The notes under the pieces are model-generated. The model saw only the letters and a program-made list of their open reading frames with translations. It was not told the DNA's origin and made no database searches. Shown piece after piece: positions 1-10,427 of a DNA stretch of 64,000 nucleotides (its first letter is position 1; every line of letters starts with the position of its first letter). A program made the position numbers and the translations under genes. The DNA is taken from the NCBI GenBank assembly GCA_027924585.1, contig BSBM01000125.1, positions 1,493,001 through 1,557,000 on the forward strand, in the 5' to 3' direction. Source of the stretch: Larix kaempferi. Taxonomy: Eukaryota; Streptophyta; Pinopsida; Pinales; Pinaceae.

Positions 1-790
1 TTGATTCATGACTGTAGAATTTCACTACTAGAACCTCGAGAGGCCTGAGCTAGTTTCAAGGATGGGAGTAGTATATTAGGTGGGAATATGGCTTCTTTCC
101 CATAAAATAGCGTATAAGGGGAGATTCCTAAGGAATTATTTGGAGTAACCCTATCCGACCATAAAGCGTTTGGAAGTGCTATATGCCAGTTCCTCTGACT
201 CTCAATAACAATTTTCTTTAGGATTCAGATGAGATTCTTGTTTGTAGATTCGACTAGTCCATTCCCCCAGGGATAATAATTTGCTGAATAATGCAATTTA
301 ATTCCTTTTTCATAAGAAAATGCGGTTAATTTAACAAATGAGAAGTAAGTATCATTATCAAAAACTAAAATTGGTTATGATATTTTCTTGTAGGAATCCG
401 ATGAATGCGTCTTCGTTCACTTTACATAGAGGAGCGGCTTCTGTCCATTGTGTGAAATAATCAGTGGCTGTGAGGATATACCGGTGTTACAATGAAGAAT
501 TTGGATTAATTTCTTCGATAACGTCTATGCCCCACTGCTTGAATGGTTGAGATATAATAACTGGCTGCAATGGGCCTGCTGCTTTCGGCATTATGCCAAC
601 ACTCCTTTGACATACATCGCATTTTCTGGCATGAGCATGAGCATCTTTGAAAAGAGTAGGCCAACAGTATCTGACTCTTAGTATTTGTGAGTATCCCCAG
701 GATAATTTCCTCCAGCAGGGCCATCGTGTAATTCTTTGACCACCTTATCAGCATCTTCTTTCTCGAGACATCTAAGAAAAAATACGTCAT
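1..790 (-). pseudogene. E1 integrase (partial, runs off the left edge)
   Basis: This is retroviral-type integrase, which inserts the cDNA copy into chromosomes. On the minus strand the zinc-finger cysteines appear as KCDVCQ near 620. The core follows: GIDV near 525 (first catalytic Asp), ATDYFTQWTEA near 450, FDNDTYF near 350 (second Asp), and GLVESTNK near 255 (catalytic Glu). The spacing fits the gypsy core. The zinc-binding pair is damaged: the second His position reads Asn in LHDGPAGGN near 725. A stop and a frame shift separate the zinc finger from the preceding part. The C-terminal end lies outside the window. Family assignment is secure; activity is unlikely. Confidence 0.85.
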
Positions 791-1441
791 GATTTTTCCT
801 AAAAAGTACTCCGTCTATAATTTGATAGGATACTGATTTTCATCGGAGTGCCCTTATCTGCTTAGGAATCCAGTGTTCTGGTAGGTATCCTTGTTGTAAG
901 TAGTGTACCAAATCCCTATACCAAGATTCTGGAGCAGTGAAGATAAAACATACCTCGGTTAGATTCAATTTAGCTTCATTTTCCCACTCCTGATCTTCCT
1001 TGGCTGAATTTTCAATGATCAACTTACAGAGGACTTGACCTTTACTGATAGTGTCTGGATTGAATTCTAAATCATACTCTTGTAGAGAAATTACCCAGTT
1101 TCCTTTTCTTTCCCTAATTCCTTTTGTACAAATAGAGATCTGACAGCCAGGTGAGGCACTATGACTTTCGTTCTATTTTTTAGAATGTATGGCTTGAACT
1201 GTTTTACTGCCTTAAACACTGCATATGATTGCTTATCCACGGCCGGGTAATTCAGTTAAGCCCCTTGTAACCCAGTGCTGATGAAAGAGATTGGATATTC
1301 GTCTCCAGACTCTCCTTTTTGAGTGAGCATTGCTGCGAGAGAAGTATTTGAAGCAAAGGTGTATAAGATAAAATATTTTTCAAAATATAGGCTTCTCAAA
1401 GAAGGTGCATCAGCTATAGCAGCCTTTATGTCCTTGAACAC
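791..1441 (-). pseudogene. E1 gypsy RNase H and linker to integrase
   Basis: This continues the pol frame after RT. The region from 1441 reads as the usual gypsy RNase H that follows RT, beginning FKDIKAAIADAPSL and continuing through YTFASNTSLAAML. Canonical copies have an Asp in the Y-T-D-A-S position; here it is Phe, so the first catalytic residue is lost. A stop falls after about 60 codons (near 1256), then homologous text (NYPAVDKQSYAVFKAV, FKPYILKNRTKVIV) continues in frame to the linker around 840-1022. The start at 1441 reflects a frameshift at the end of the RT frame, not a true start. It is part of one polyprotein with the neighbouring RT and integrase. Confidence 0.75.
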
Positions 1442-3120
1442 AATCTTCTCGATGTCGGTCCATTAAATTGTACACTTTGCTTCACCATTTTCTGCAAAGG
1501 TTTAACAATTTGCGCAGAATTAGGGACAAACCTTCGAACACAATTAATTGTGCCCATAAATGATTGCATAGATTTTTTATTATGGGGCATGGGAATCTGA
1601 GTTATAGCTTCAAATCTCTCTAGATCTATCGAGATTCCCTTTTTCGAGATGACGTGACCCAAAATGTTTCCTTCAAGAACAACAAAAACACTCTTCTTCG
1701 GGTTCAGAGATATACCATATTTCCTACAACGGTCGAAAATCTGTTTTAAATGGAAAACATGGTCTTCTCTTTTCTTGGAGAAAACTGTTACATCATCTAA
1801 ATATATGACCACACAGTGGCTGACTAATCCTTGGAATGCAATATCCATGTCCCTCTGGAATGTGGCTCCAACATTCATTAGGACAAAAGGCATTCTTTGA
1901 GACGCGAATGTTCCCCACTTCGTGCCAAATGTAGTTTTTAATCGATCCTGCTCATGAACCAATACTTGATTGTAGCTAGAGAATCCGTCTAACAAGGAGA
2001 AGAATTTTGAGCCTGATACCATTTGTAAGATCTGCTCCATCGGTGGGACATGATAGTTGTCTTTGTCCAACACTCTATTCAAGTTTCGAAAGTCGATGCA
2101 TAGTATTATTTCTCCTGATTTCTTCCGCACGGGGACTAGATTAGCCACCCACTCAGAGCGTCGAACTTTGAAGATAATCTTAGCATCTAGTATTTTTTTT
2201 AATTCCTTTTGTATCAATGTGTCAAGTGTTGGATGCATCCTTTGTAATTGTTGCTGAAATGGTTTCACACCTGGCTTCATGGGTATCACATGCTGTATGA
2301 TGCGTGTGTCATAGGTTTTCAAATCTTCGTAAGTCCATGCGAAAACATCTTTGTATTGCTGGAAAATTTTGATGAACTTACTTCTTTTGCCCGACGAACA
2401 ACATTTACCTAGATTAATATATTCAGGCTCAACTCCTGTACCCAAGTTTACCAACTCATGCTGCATCGAGGAACTATTGGCCTTGACATTGGCTGGTCTT
2501 CTGAATTTGTTCTGTAAATCAAATAATCCTTCAAGGGTCCTTACTCCTTTTGGCATAAAATTTCCTTTACTTGCATCCTTATTCTGCAAATCCAAATTAT
2601 ATTCATCTTCATCGATTATGGATTCTTTGAAGGCGTCTTCATTCGTTAAGAAGCTGATGATTTGTTCATCATCATCAAACACCCTTAGATTTGTGACATT
2701 ATCAGGTACATATGGCTTGAAAATCAATTTGATAGAGCATTTGTTATTTGTCGGCACTAATCTAGAAGTAGAAGTAGATAATAAATTAGTTGCAGCATTC
2801 TGTAATCTAGGAATAACATTTATGTTAAAAGCATCAAATTGTGAAATCAAATTCCAGACTTCAGACTGATATCCTTTTAAGTGTGGAGACAGACAATGAA
2901 TTGTATTTCTTATATGCCTGACAACTATTTCTGAATCACCAAAGACTTTTAAATTCTTGATATTCAAATTAATAGCTCTTTTTAAACCTTGAACTAGAGC
3001 TTCATATTCAGCCGTGTTGTTTGTACATTCAAACTCTAGCCTACAAGAGAGAATTTGCTTGTTTCCTTTAGGATCAACCAGAACTGGATCCAGATCCCTT
3101 TTGTGTTTTGGAACCATCAA
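1426..3120 (-). CDS. E1 pol: extra RNase H followed by reverse transcriptase (564-codon frame)
   Basis: This is the longest open frame of E1. Residues 1 to about 110 resemble an RNase H with NNTAEYEALVQGL and FGDSEIVV, which carry Glu and Asp of the active site. The last site reads NAATNLL where A-A-D-x-L is expected, so one Asp has become Asn. A linker of about 150 residues follows. From about residue 265 the frame is a gypsy reverse transcriptase: PGVKPFQQQLQRM, then SGEIILCIDFRNLN, then the catalytic YLDD at residue 440 (bases near 1790-1802), then GISLNPKKSVF. The apparent start is a frameshift product: the true beginning of the RNase H lies just upstream in another frame. The frame ends at about 1426, where RNase H text continues in a shifted frame. 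Confidence 0.85.
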   Translation of the reverse strand: MMVPKHKRDLDPVLVDPKGNKQILSCRLEFECTNNTAEYEALVQGLKRAINLNIKNLKVFGDSEIVVRHIRNTIHCLSPHLKGYQSEVWNLISQFDAFNINVIPRLQNAATNLLSTSTSRLVPTNNKCSIKLIFKPYVPDNVTNLRVFDDDEQIISFLTNEDAFKESIIDEDEYNLDLQNKDASKGNFMPKGVRTLEGLFDLQNKFRRPANVKANSSSMQHELVNLGTGVEPEYINLGKCCSSGKRSKFIKIFQQYKDVFAWTYEDLKTYDTRIIQHVIPMKPGVKPFQQQLQRMHPTLDTLIQKELKKILDAKIIFKVRRSEWVANLVPVRKKSGEIILCIDFRNLNRVLDKDNYHVPPMEQILQMVSGSKFFSLLDGFSSYNQVLVHEQDRLKTTFGTKWGTFASQRMPFVLMNVGATFQRDMDIAFQGLVSHCVVIYLDDVTVFSKKREDHVFHLKQIFDRCRKYGISLNPKKSVFVVLEGNILGHVISKKGISIDLERFEAITQIPMPHNKKSMQSFMGTINCVRRFVPNSAQIVKPLQKMVKQSVQFNGPTSRRLCSRT

Positions 3121-3217
3121 AGTACAAGATCCAACATTTAGTTTATGTTTTAACTACTTCAGTATTATTTCCTAAGTCAATAACTAGCTCTACTATGTTA
3201 CAATCAATGTCATCAGT
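3080..3217 (-). pseudogene. E1 extra RNase H, N-terminal strand in a shifted frame
   Basis: On the minus strand just above the RT frame, a different reading frame gives WILYFDGSKTQKGSGS. This has the Y-F-D-G-S layout that starts RNase H domains and supplies the first catalytic Asp. It joins the frame that ends at 1426 only through a one-base shift close to 3090. Together the two parts give a near-complete RNase H of about 130 residues placed between protease and RT. A TAA stop lies a few codons further upstream, so the polyprotein is broken here. The reading is mine by eye; the boundary is approximate. Confidence 0.6.
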
Positions 3218-4069
3218 TCATGAGAATTGAAGGAGATTGGATTGTTTGTCTAAATCATGGCTAACATCTTGCATTTGATATTTTCCTGGTTCAATTTCTA
3301 AAAAATAATTCCCCAACACTAAAGATGAAAAATTCACAGGCTCTTTCTTTTCCTCCAACTGAGTTACATTCAGTTTCATATGAGGCTCTCTCAGTACCTT
3401 GATCTGATTTTGCTTGTCCTGATATGGTATCCACAAGTGAGACCAATCTGTTGCAAAATAACCATTCAGTTTTGTAGAACAGTCCCTGCTCGATATTAAA
3501 CCATAAGCTTCAAGTATATCCACTACCATGATATCTATTAATTGACATACTCTCGTATCTGCAGATAATATGATAAGTACATCTTTCATCTCCCCCATGA
3601 ATTTAACATAAGACCTATCCAGTTGTATGATCTAGGAAGGAGATGGTATTGGTTTCCCATTGATTTTCTTATAGATGGATAATGGCATAACATTGGATGA
3701 AGCTCCAGAATCTACCAAGCAATTATGTACATTATGATTAAATATTTCAAAAGTTAACAGGAAAGGCAGAGCCCGTGATTTTGATTTTCCACCAATGCTT
3801 GCTTCATTAATCTCAGTATCAGACTCGACGGTTTCTATGGTACTGCTTAATTGTGGGTCAAAAGCTTCTAACAATTTCTTTCTCTGTTGGGGAAGATTAC
3901 ATAATTCAAATAAAGATATATTCGCTTTAGTTTTCTTGATGTATTCAACAATATCATACCCCATATTGTATTCTTCTGTGCTTCTCCCACCATTTCCTGG
4001 CTTGTTCACTATGGTTTTTTCCTGTTTATTTATTATTGGGCTTGTTTCTTTCACAAATTTAGTATTCAC
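3218..4069 (-). pseudogene. E1 aspartic protease (retropepsin)
   Basis: This retropepsin cuts the gag-pol polyprotein. The frame from 4069 has a Lys/Glu-rich lead, then LTFEIFNHNVHNCLVDSGAS with the D-S-G-A active-site loop, then NVMPLSIYKKING. A TAG near 3632 interrupts it. The same protein resumes in 3598-3218 (GEMKDVLIILSADTRVCQLID, then VVDILEAYGLISSRD, which fits the flap and C-terminal half). It ends at a stop near 3218, just before the extra RNase H. The DSGA loop is intact; the whole protein is not. Confidence 0.78.
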
Positions 4070-5676
4070 TTTGGGTTGAGGCTAGGTGATGCTAATGTTT
4101 CTCTTTGGAGCTTCTTTTGTGATCTTCACCTTAGGCAACACCAGGCTTTGATCTGCCACCGGTCCTTTACTTCTAGTGGTAATATTTACCGATGATACTT
4201 GGACCTCTTCTTCTTTCTCTTCTTCATTCAACCCCAAAGTGGGTGCCTAGTCCCATAATACCATTGTGGTCTCCTCAGTTGGATCTTATTGCTCTTTTGT
4301 TTGATCTTCTTCCACCTCTTCCTGATCTGTTAGTTGTGCATCTAACAATTGATTCATTACTAAAGTCATTGATTTTATCCATTGTGGGAAGATTTTTTCA
4401 GAGTGATGTTCCTAGTGAAATGTGCAGAAATGTTCCATGCCAACCTAATTTAGATTTAGGACAACAGAGTTAGTGATAGGTGGTAAAGACTGTCTGCTTT
4501 CTTCTCTTTTCTTGTAGAAGGGCTTGAATGGTTTTCTAGATGTACTAGCTCCCTTCTCTTTCTCTAAGTCCACTATTTTTTTTGATAATTTATGCACCAT
4601 TTTAACCACATTTTCCAGTTCATTCGAGGGTTCTTCTTTAGGTCTAGCTAATATGAGAGGCTTCTTGCTGGCCGTTTGTTTCACTTCCAATTCTATTGCG
4701 TGTTTTGAGATACTATCCAAGTTGGCCTCTACCTTCTTAACTTCTTCATAATTTTCTATTAAAGTTGCCTTAATTTCCCTTTTAACAAACATGGCTACAG
4801 GTGGATACAATGCTGTAGTATAATATTCTACCAAGGATTCCTCAGCTGGTTTTGTTGCAGCACTAAAATTGTTTAACAAGGTAGTGAATCTCTGAATCAA
4901 CTCTTGAACCTTTTCTTTCTTTTCCATCCTCATAGATAAAATTTCTTTCATGAGTGTGTCAACGGTCTTTTGATTTCGAAATTTGTTTAAAATACATTTT
5001 TCAAAACCGTCCCAATCTGCTATATAATTAGCTTGTAAACCGAAATGTATAAGGGAAAATTCTACAGACCACATCTTCATGTTCTACATTTAAAATATTC
5101 AGAGCTAAGTAAAAACTCTTCAAGTGATCTTCAACAGAAATGCCTTTTCCAGGATCAAACTTGGGTAGCACCCATTCTGGATGTTTGGGCAAATTGTGCA
5201 ATGGAGCAACCAAATTAAGCGGTCCCTTGGCTCTCCACGTACATACATTTCCAGCCATAATTCACGGTGAGGAATGTGGTGGTGTATGAGGAATTTCCAG
5301 AGTTGGAGGGGATTCGGGTCTCAATTGATCAAGGGGATCTGTGATTTCTTGAAAAGATAAATCCAACAACGTACTCTTCCAAATTCTCTACAAGCACTGA
5401 ATCTCTGGTGTATTGGGTTTCTTTCTTAGTAACTCACCTCCTAGGTAATGTGGGAATTACATTTAGCCTCCCAAGTTTTCTTATGTAGGAGCGCGTATGT
5501 CTCCGTAAGTGGTCTATCTCCTCAAATGGGACAGCGTATAGAGGTTCTTGATGTTCACCCCCAGAGTTTAGGTTTTCGTTATCTTTTGGTTCCAGAATGA
5601 AATCTTCTAGTATAGCTGTTTCAAGTGGGTTTCTAGAGGAATCTCTTCTTACAAAAGGATCTCCTCTTCCAGCCAT
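4070..5676 (-). pseudogene. E1 gag (capsid region and nucleocapsid remnant)
   Basis: Gag packages the element RNA. The frame starts at ATG 5676 (MAGRGDPFVRR), 9 bases after the primer-binding site. It continues through pieces at 5676-5434, 5258-5028 and 5080-4445. The middle pieces read as a plant retrotransposon capsid: WVLPKFDPGKGISVEDHLKS, then ADWDGFEKCILNKFRNQK, then MEKKEKVQELIQRFTTLLNN. A charged segment follows. Near 4410-4440 the text HFCTFH..EHHSEK looks like a decayed Cys/His nucleocapsid finger. Stops and shifts between 5258 and 5433 and between 4069 and 4444 make it non-functional. Assignment rests on position and general gag character. Confidence 0.75.
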
Positions 5677-5684
5677 GCATTGGA

Positions 5685-5703
5685 GGCCCTCCTTCTAGCA
5701 CCA
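5685..5703 (-). other. E1 primer-binding site
   Basis: On the minus strand the sequence TGGTGCTAGAAGGAGGGCC begins 7 bases after the LTR end at 5711. It starts with TGG, as expected for pairing with a tRNA 3' CCA end. I could not assign the tRNA from memory. The position between LTR and gag fixes the orientation of E1. Confidence 0.75.
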
Positions 5704-5710
5704 AAATTGT

Positions 5711-5836
5711 TGATGCCCCGAAACGCATAGCAACAACAGTAGGGATTCTCGCTGGTAAGCAAGCCCAACCAGATCGCTCACCGTTTGGTGTAGGGAATCC
5801 GTCCGGTTAACAGTTCGGCTACCGTATGTGTGTTTT
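5711..5836. repeat. Long terminal inverted repeat of the E1 LTR, inner arm
   Basis: Roughly 125 bases starting TGATGCCCCGAAAC match the reverse complement of 10428-10552 at about 90% by eye, up to the shared CTACCGTATGTGTG. Similarity stops near 5836. The arm is more GC-rich than the LTR interior. Confidence 0.85.
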
Positions 5837-6575
5837 TTTAAGTTCTTTACTGGTTGCTGCCCGGTTCACCGTTTATGTAATTTTATCTTTAATTATGAGA
5901 TGCAAGTTCCCTAATTAAATGCATATAATTGGCAGGCAGAAACCACACTAGCGATGCGCAGGTTCTTACCTCTCGTCTTACCGCTCTTGCCTAATCAATT
6001 CTCTATTTATTCCTATACTAAGTTAACTATCATTTCCTATCCCGACAAGGAGAAAATTTGAATTAAGAGTTAGATACTAGAAATGTAAATACAAGTCTAA
6101 CAGATAGTTGTTTCAACACAACATTCACATTTACAGCAGAAAGAATACCAAAGATAGCTCTGATATAATTAAAACAATTATTAATCATTTACACATAAAC
6201 CTTTGCATAGAAAGTAAAATCATTCATCACCAATGAATTAGTTCAAGAAAGTTAGAATGATCTCACAGTATGAGTTATGAATGCAAGAAGAAATAGTTCC
6301 ACATTAAGCATTCCACACATTCCAGGCAAAAATCTCTGTGCAACTTTCCACAACAAACAAATATTTCTTATTAGCAGAAAAATAGTTCTCTTACAAAATG
6401 GTGCAACCTCTATTATGCTATCAAAATTCCTTACATTTGTATTCTCCTCCTCTATTTATCTTACAATGGAGTTTGTCCTCTAGTGACTCTTCATTTACCC
6501 TAACCCTAGGAATTCCCAAAATTTTGTCATTTAGTGCTTACATCAAAAAATACAAAAGATATTTACAATTTAGAT
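5837..6575. other. Non-coding LTR interior, AT-rich
   Basis: This lies downstream of the LTR-borne ORF and before the inner inverted arm. It holds no credible frame; short frames here are chance. It would contain the R-U5 part of the LTR. I see no clear polyadenylation signal that I would defend. Confidence 0.4.
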
Positions 6576-9500
6576 TTATGTGGGCCCAGCTAAACTAGAA
6601 TAATATTCTCCCCATGCATTATCCCCTTCAATTATGACATTAAGCCTACTAGGCTCCAATACTTGTAAAGAGACTTCATGATATGACAACTGAGTCTCAA
6701 TGTGCGCCAACCCTTCTTCTATGGCCTTGCAGCTATCTTCCAGGAAATATGCATGTATGGATGCTTTCCCTACAAAGTGGTGAATGTCTTCTTCAGTGAG
6801 GGCTTCCAACTTTCTGATGTACTCTAATTCCCCCTGTAACCCACTCTGCAGTTCCACTATGCGTAGATCTTTTGAAGGAAGTTCAATCATGTTCGGGAGC
6901 GGAGATAGATGACACTTTTTATGAAATTGCTGGATTTTCTCGTAAAAATCCTGGCATTTCTGAATAGTGTTTGGAATGTCATTGTTTAGCTTTCTAGCAT
7001 CGTTCCTGCAAAATTCCAGAAGCTCCATTTCTGACCTCAAGTTTGTTGTTGTCTTTGGAGGCAATTTGCTAGGGTATTCAGAGTTGGTTTCTCTCCAGAC
7101 CATTTGGATCCTGACCTTTTCTGCAACATCATACATCATTTTCCTAAATTCTAGTGACTCTTCAACTATCTCATTCATCCTTGCCATCACCAACTTCATC
7201 TTGAATATTTCATTTGTGAGAAATTCTTGGGAATGGTATATTCATTCTTGAATCTTGCAGGCTTGATCGCAAAATGGAGTTATGTATAGCTTCCTCTTAT
7301 CTGCCAACTCCAGCTGCTCCACCAAAGATTCCTTTTCCTTAACCAACTCTTCCATTTGGGATTTCAAATCCTCGACCTGTTGGTTTGCAGCTGACTTTCT
7401 TGATTCTAGCTGAGTGATCCGAGCTTCAAAGTCGCTCCTCTCCCCTTCCATAATCATTAACTGTACAGTTAATGCTTCCTTTTCTATGTCCAAAATCTGG
7501 TATTCATTCATTATCCTTTCCTTCTCGGATAGAAGGGCGTCATATTTCCTTTTTGAGTTCTATCCCTTCTCCTCATTCCTTTACTAAATTATATTTTAAC
7601 TTGAGCACCTTCTCTTTACTTCGCTCAATATCGTTCATCAATTTTCCAACATTATCTGCATTCGCTTGCGCAACAGCTATGTTGACACATGCCATGAATT
7701 GTGGGTCTTTATGTGTACCCTCAATGATGGTGCTCTCCTGAACAATGACGAAATCGGGTTTGGAGATAATTTTCAGCCTCTTTTCTCATCTCTTTGTGAT
7801 GGTTTTTCTTTTCTGATCAAAGATGATAGTGTCCAATTTGGACACGGTATGATGTTTTGACAGGGTAAATTGCGTAAGTCTGAGCTCCTGAAATGGGAAG
7901 TGTTCTCCAGTGATTATTACATCAGACACCTCAGGTGGGTCTATGTCCATACTCTGCATACTTGGGTTTCCCATTTCCACAACCTTCTTCGAATTTTCTT
8001 CTTCTCCTTTCTTCTTTTGTTGTTCTGCCGCTTCTCTGTCCGCTCTTTCTCTCATTTCTTGCAATATTTCAGCTTCTTCTTTTTGAATTCTTTCAACCTC
8101 TTCTCTCCGGACTCTCTTAGTCTCTTCTTTCTAAATTCTGTCGGCCTCTTCTTCCTAGATTCTTTCGTCCTCTTCCAATAGCTTCCTCTCAGCTTCTGAC
8201 TGCAACCTTATGAATTCATCCTTTTGTTTCCTTTCTGCATCCTCCTTTTTCTTCCTCTTTGCTTCCTTGAGAGTGTTAGTTTTAGAACTGGAACTGGCTC
8301 CACTTTTGTGAAAAAAATGCTTGTTCATCCCGGTCATGTTTCTTGTGCTCTGGTACACTTCTTCACCTTTCAAGAAGAGATGCGTGTATTCAAAGTTAAT
8401 CCTGCAGGAAGCACAATGGGCAGCAACCTTACCTTTTCTATCATTCCTTCTGAAAATATTTGTCCCAAAATGAAAGGCCTCTAAATCCTTAACAAAATCC
8501 TCATCCTTATTTTCCTTGGGGAATTTGTATGCACCGATAATGAATGGCAGCGATGGGTAGGAAGCATTTTTCTTGTCATGAAGAAACTTACCAGCTCCAT
8601 TGATGAAAACTTGTCTTACGGCCTCTTTATGTAAAACAAAATCAGTGGCATACTGAGGCAATAGAGAAGGGGGTTGGGTTCCCCCATACATCCTGATATA
8701 TGTGCCTTCCATAGAGAAGTAATAATATCCATGTTCCTCGATAACTAACAAGGAATTCTCGGGCATACAATTCGGTTCTTCTTTGAATATTAGCCGGTAT
8801 AGTGGCATGATTAACCCCTCACAAATCCGTTTGTAGTGACTTACGTATTTGTGAGCCCATGTCATCTGATAGGATACATGGAGGGGAGATGCAACCGACT
8901 TCCAAACACACCCCAAATCAGGGAAATGGTGTCTGATCAATATGCAATTCAAGAGGTAAGAGGACATGAAGAAGTCAATTTTTTTTTTTTTGGGTATCAG
9001 TCCTCCTTGTGCTGCGGCAATGTGTGATACCATTCTCTAAGAAATGATCTCATCCCAGTTGAAAATTGTACCATGTGTGGCAATATGGTAAATCATTGGT
9101 ACCCAGTTGAGTTTATGTGTGTTTCCACTCACCAAGCCAAAAACCCGGCTCAACATCATAATAATGATCCTATATGGGGTCCTCAAGTGTTGGCTATCGT
9201 ATTCTCTATTGGACCTTGGTCTTAACTGCCTTTCAGGGATCATCATCTTCTTAGCATAATCAAAATGATCCATATTGACCCCTTTATCTAATCATCGGAC
9301 ATCATGAATTTAGGGGAGGGCAGCTTGTATGTTGCAACTATGTGGTTTGGTTGGAAGGATGCAATCCCTTCTCCTTTGACATCTAAAATGATCCTGGTGC
9401 TAACATCCACCTGGGGCAGAATCCACCCAATAACCTTCAAGCATGGAAATAAATCTGGGCGTGTGGCCGCTTTATGGAGGCCAGTCTTCTTTACGTTCTG

Positions 9501-9776
9501 GTAGACCATTGACTCTTCGATGGAAGTGTCAGTGACATTTCCATCTCTGATGGCTCTGTATAGCTCGCCCCATTTGAATTCCGGGGTGATCCCGGTCACG
9601 ACTTGAGTGTCTTCGAACATAGTTTCTAGTGAGGTATCCAATAATATTTCTAGGTTTGAGTCTGATTCCGCTAACTTGGATTTTTTCCTGGCAGACCGCT
9701 TATGCATATCAAGTCTGTTGAGACACAGAATGCACCAATGAGGGATCAAAATGTTTATAAACAATTCAGTGTCCAT
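6576..9776 (-). pseudogene. LTR-embedded long ORF (about 1,060 codons, decayed)
   Basis: Six consecutive minus-strand pieces (9776-9288, 9273-9037, 9033-8155, 8064-7786, 7511-7242, 7199-6576) read as one protein in order. The N-terminal part is globular (FKWGELYRAIRDGNV, IIMMLSRVFGLVSG, FINGAGKFLHDKKN). Around 8280-7980 a Lys/Glu-rich helical segment begins (KEAKRKKKEDAERKQKDEF). A coiled coil continues at 7511-7242 (MEELVKEKESLVEQLELADK). The C-terminal part at 7199-6576 is mixed helical. Breaks include a TAG at 9037, a TAG plus one-base shift near 9288, and stops near 7780 and 7240. I recognise no catalytic motif and assign no function. It may be a gag-like or plant-mobile-domain-like accessory ORF; that is inference. 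Confidence 0.65.
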
Positions 9777-10427
9777 GGTTCAGTAAATGAGCAGAATTGG
9801 AGCAAGGTTAAAATGCTATGAGTGTTTGTTTTTCTTTTATTTTGCAATGAAGTTTTCAAGTACAAAGTTGTTTGCATTAAAAATAAACCTTAGGGTGAAA
9901 GTCAAATTTTCTTTGCACAAACAACTTATAGAAAGAAAAATGCAGCTTGGAGATACTACAGAAAGCGCAAATAGTCAAGCAGATGCTGTTTCATGCTGGC
10001 AGAAAAAAAATTAAGCTTTTAAACGTCCCAATGTATAAACAGAAAGTAACTGAGCCAAGTTAAACTATTCGGTGAATTTCTTCATAAAACCGGCTTCGGG
10101 TTACTCCAACAATGGTTTTCCTTTCATATTTAAAGCTCATTTTGAGCGAAAAGATTTTACATTCCCCTTTTATATTTCAATTAGAAACATGGGTTGTGAC
10201 GAGCTGATGACAGACTAAAAGAGTGGGCATAGCGTGGACTGAAAAGGCAAAAAAAACTCGGCGGGAAATGAATAAGTGACAATCGAGATGGCCCTTAATA
10301 TGTGGAAAACTGAAACCCTATGCCTTGGTAAAAAACAATCGGTTCTCTACGCGCTAACAAGCACTTGAACTGCTCAGTGCCTAGGTCCTGAAAGGGGTCT
10401 TAAGGCGGCGAGAACCTTGGTCTCATG
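9777..10427. promoter_or_regulatory. Putative U3/promoter side of the E1 LTR
   Basis: This sits between the outer LTR end and the first ATG of the LTR-borne ORF, where U3 promoter sequence is expected for a minus-strand element. I see no clear TATA box that I would fix as the start. The 75-codon plus-strand frame here is probably chance. Confidence 0.3.

Noticed and set aside
2351-2869. 172-codon plus-strand frame
   Set aside because: It is the shadow of the E1 pol frame on the opposite strand.
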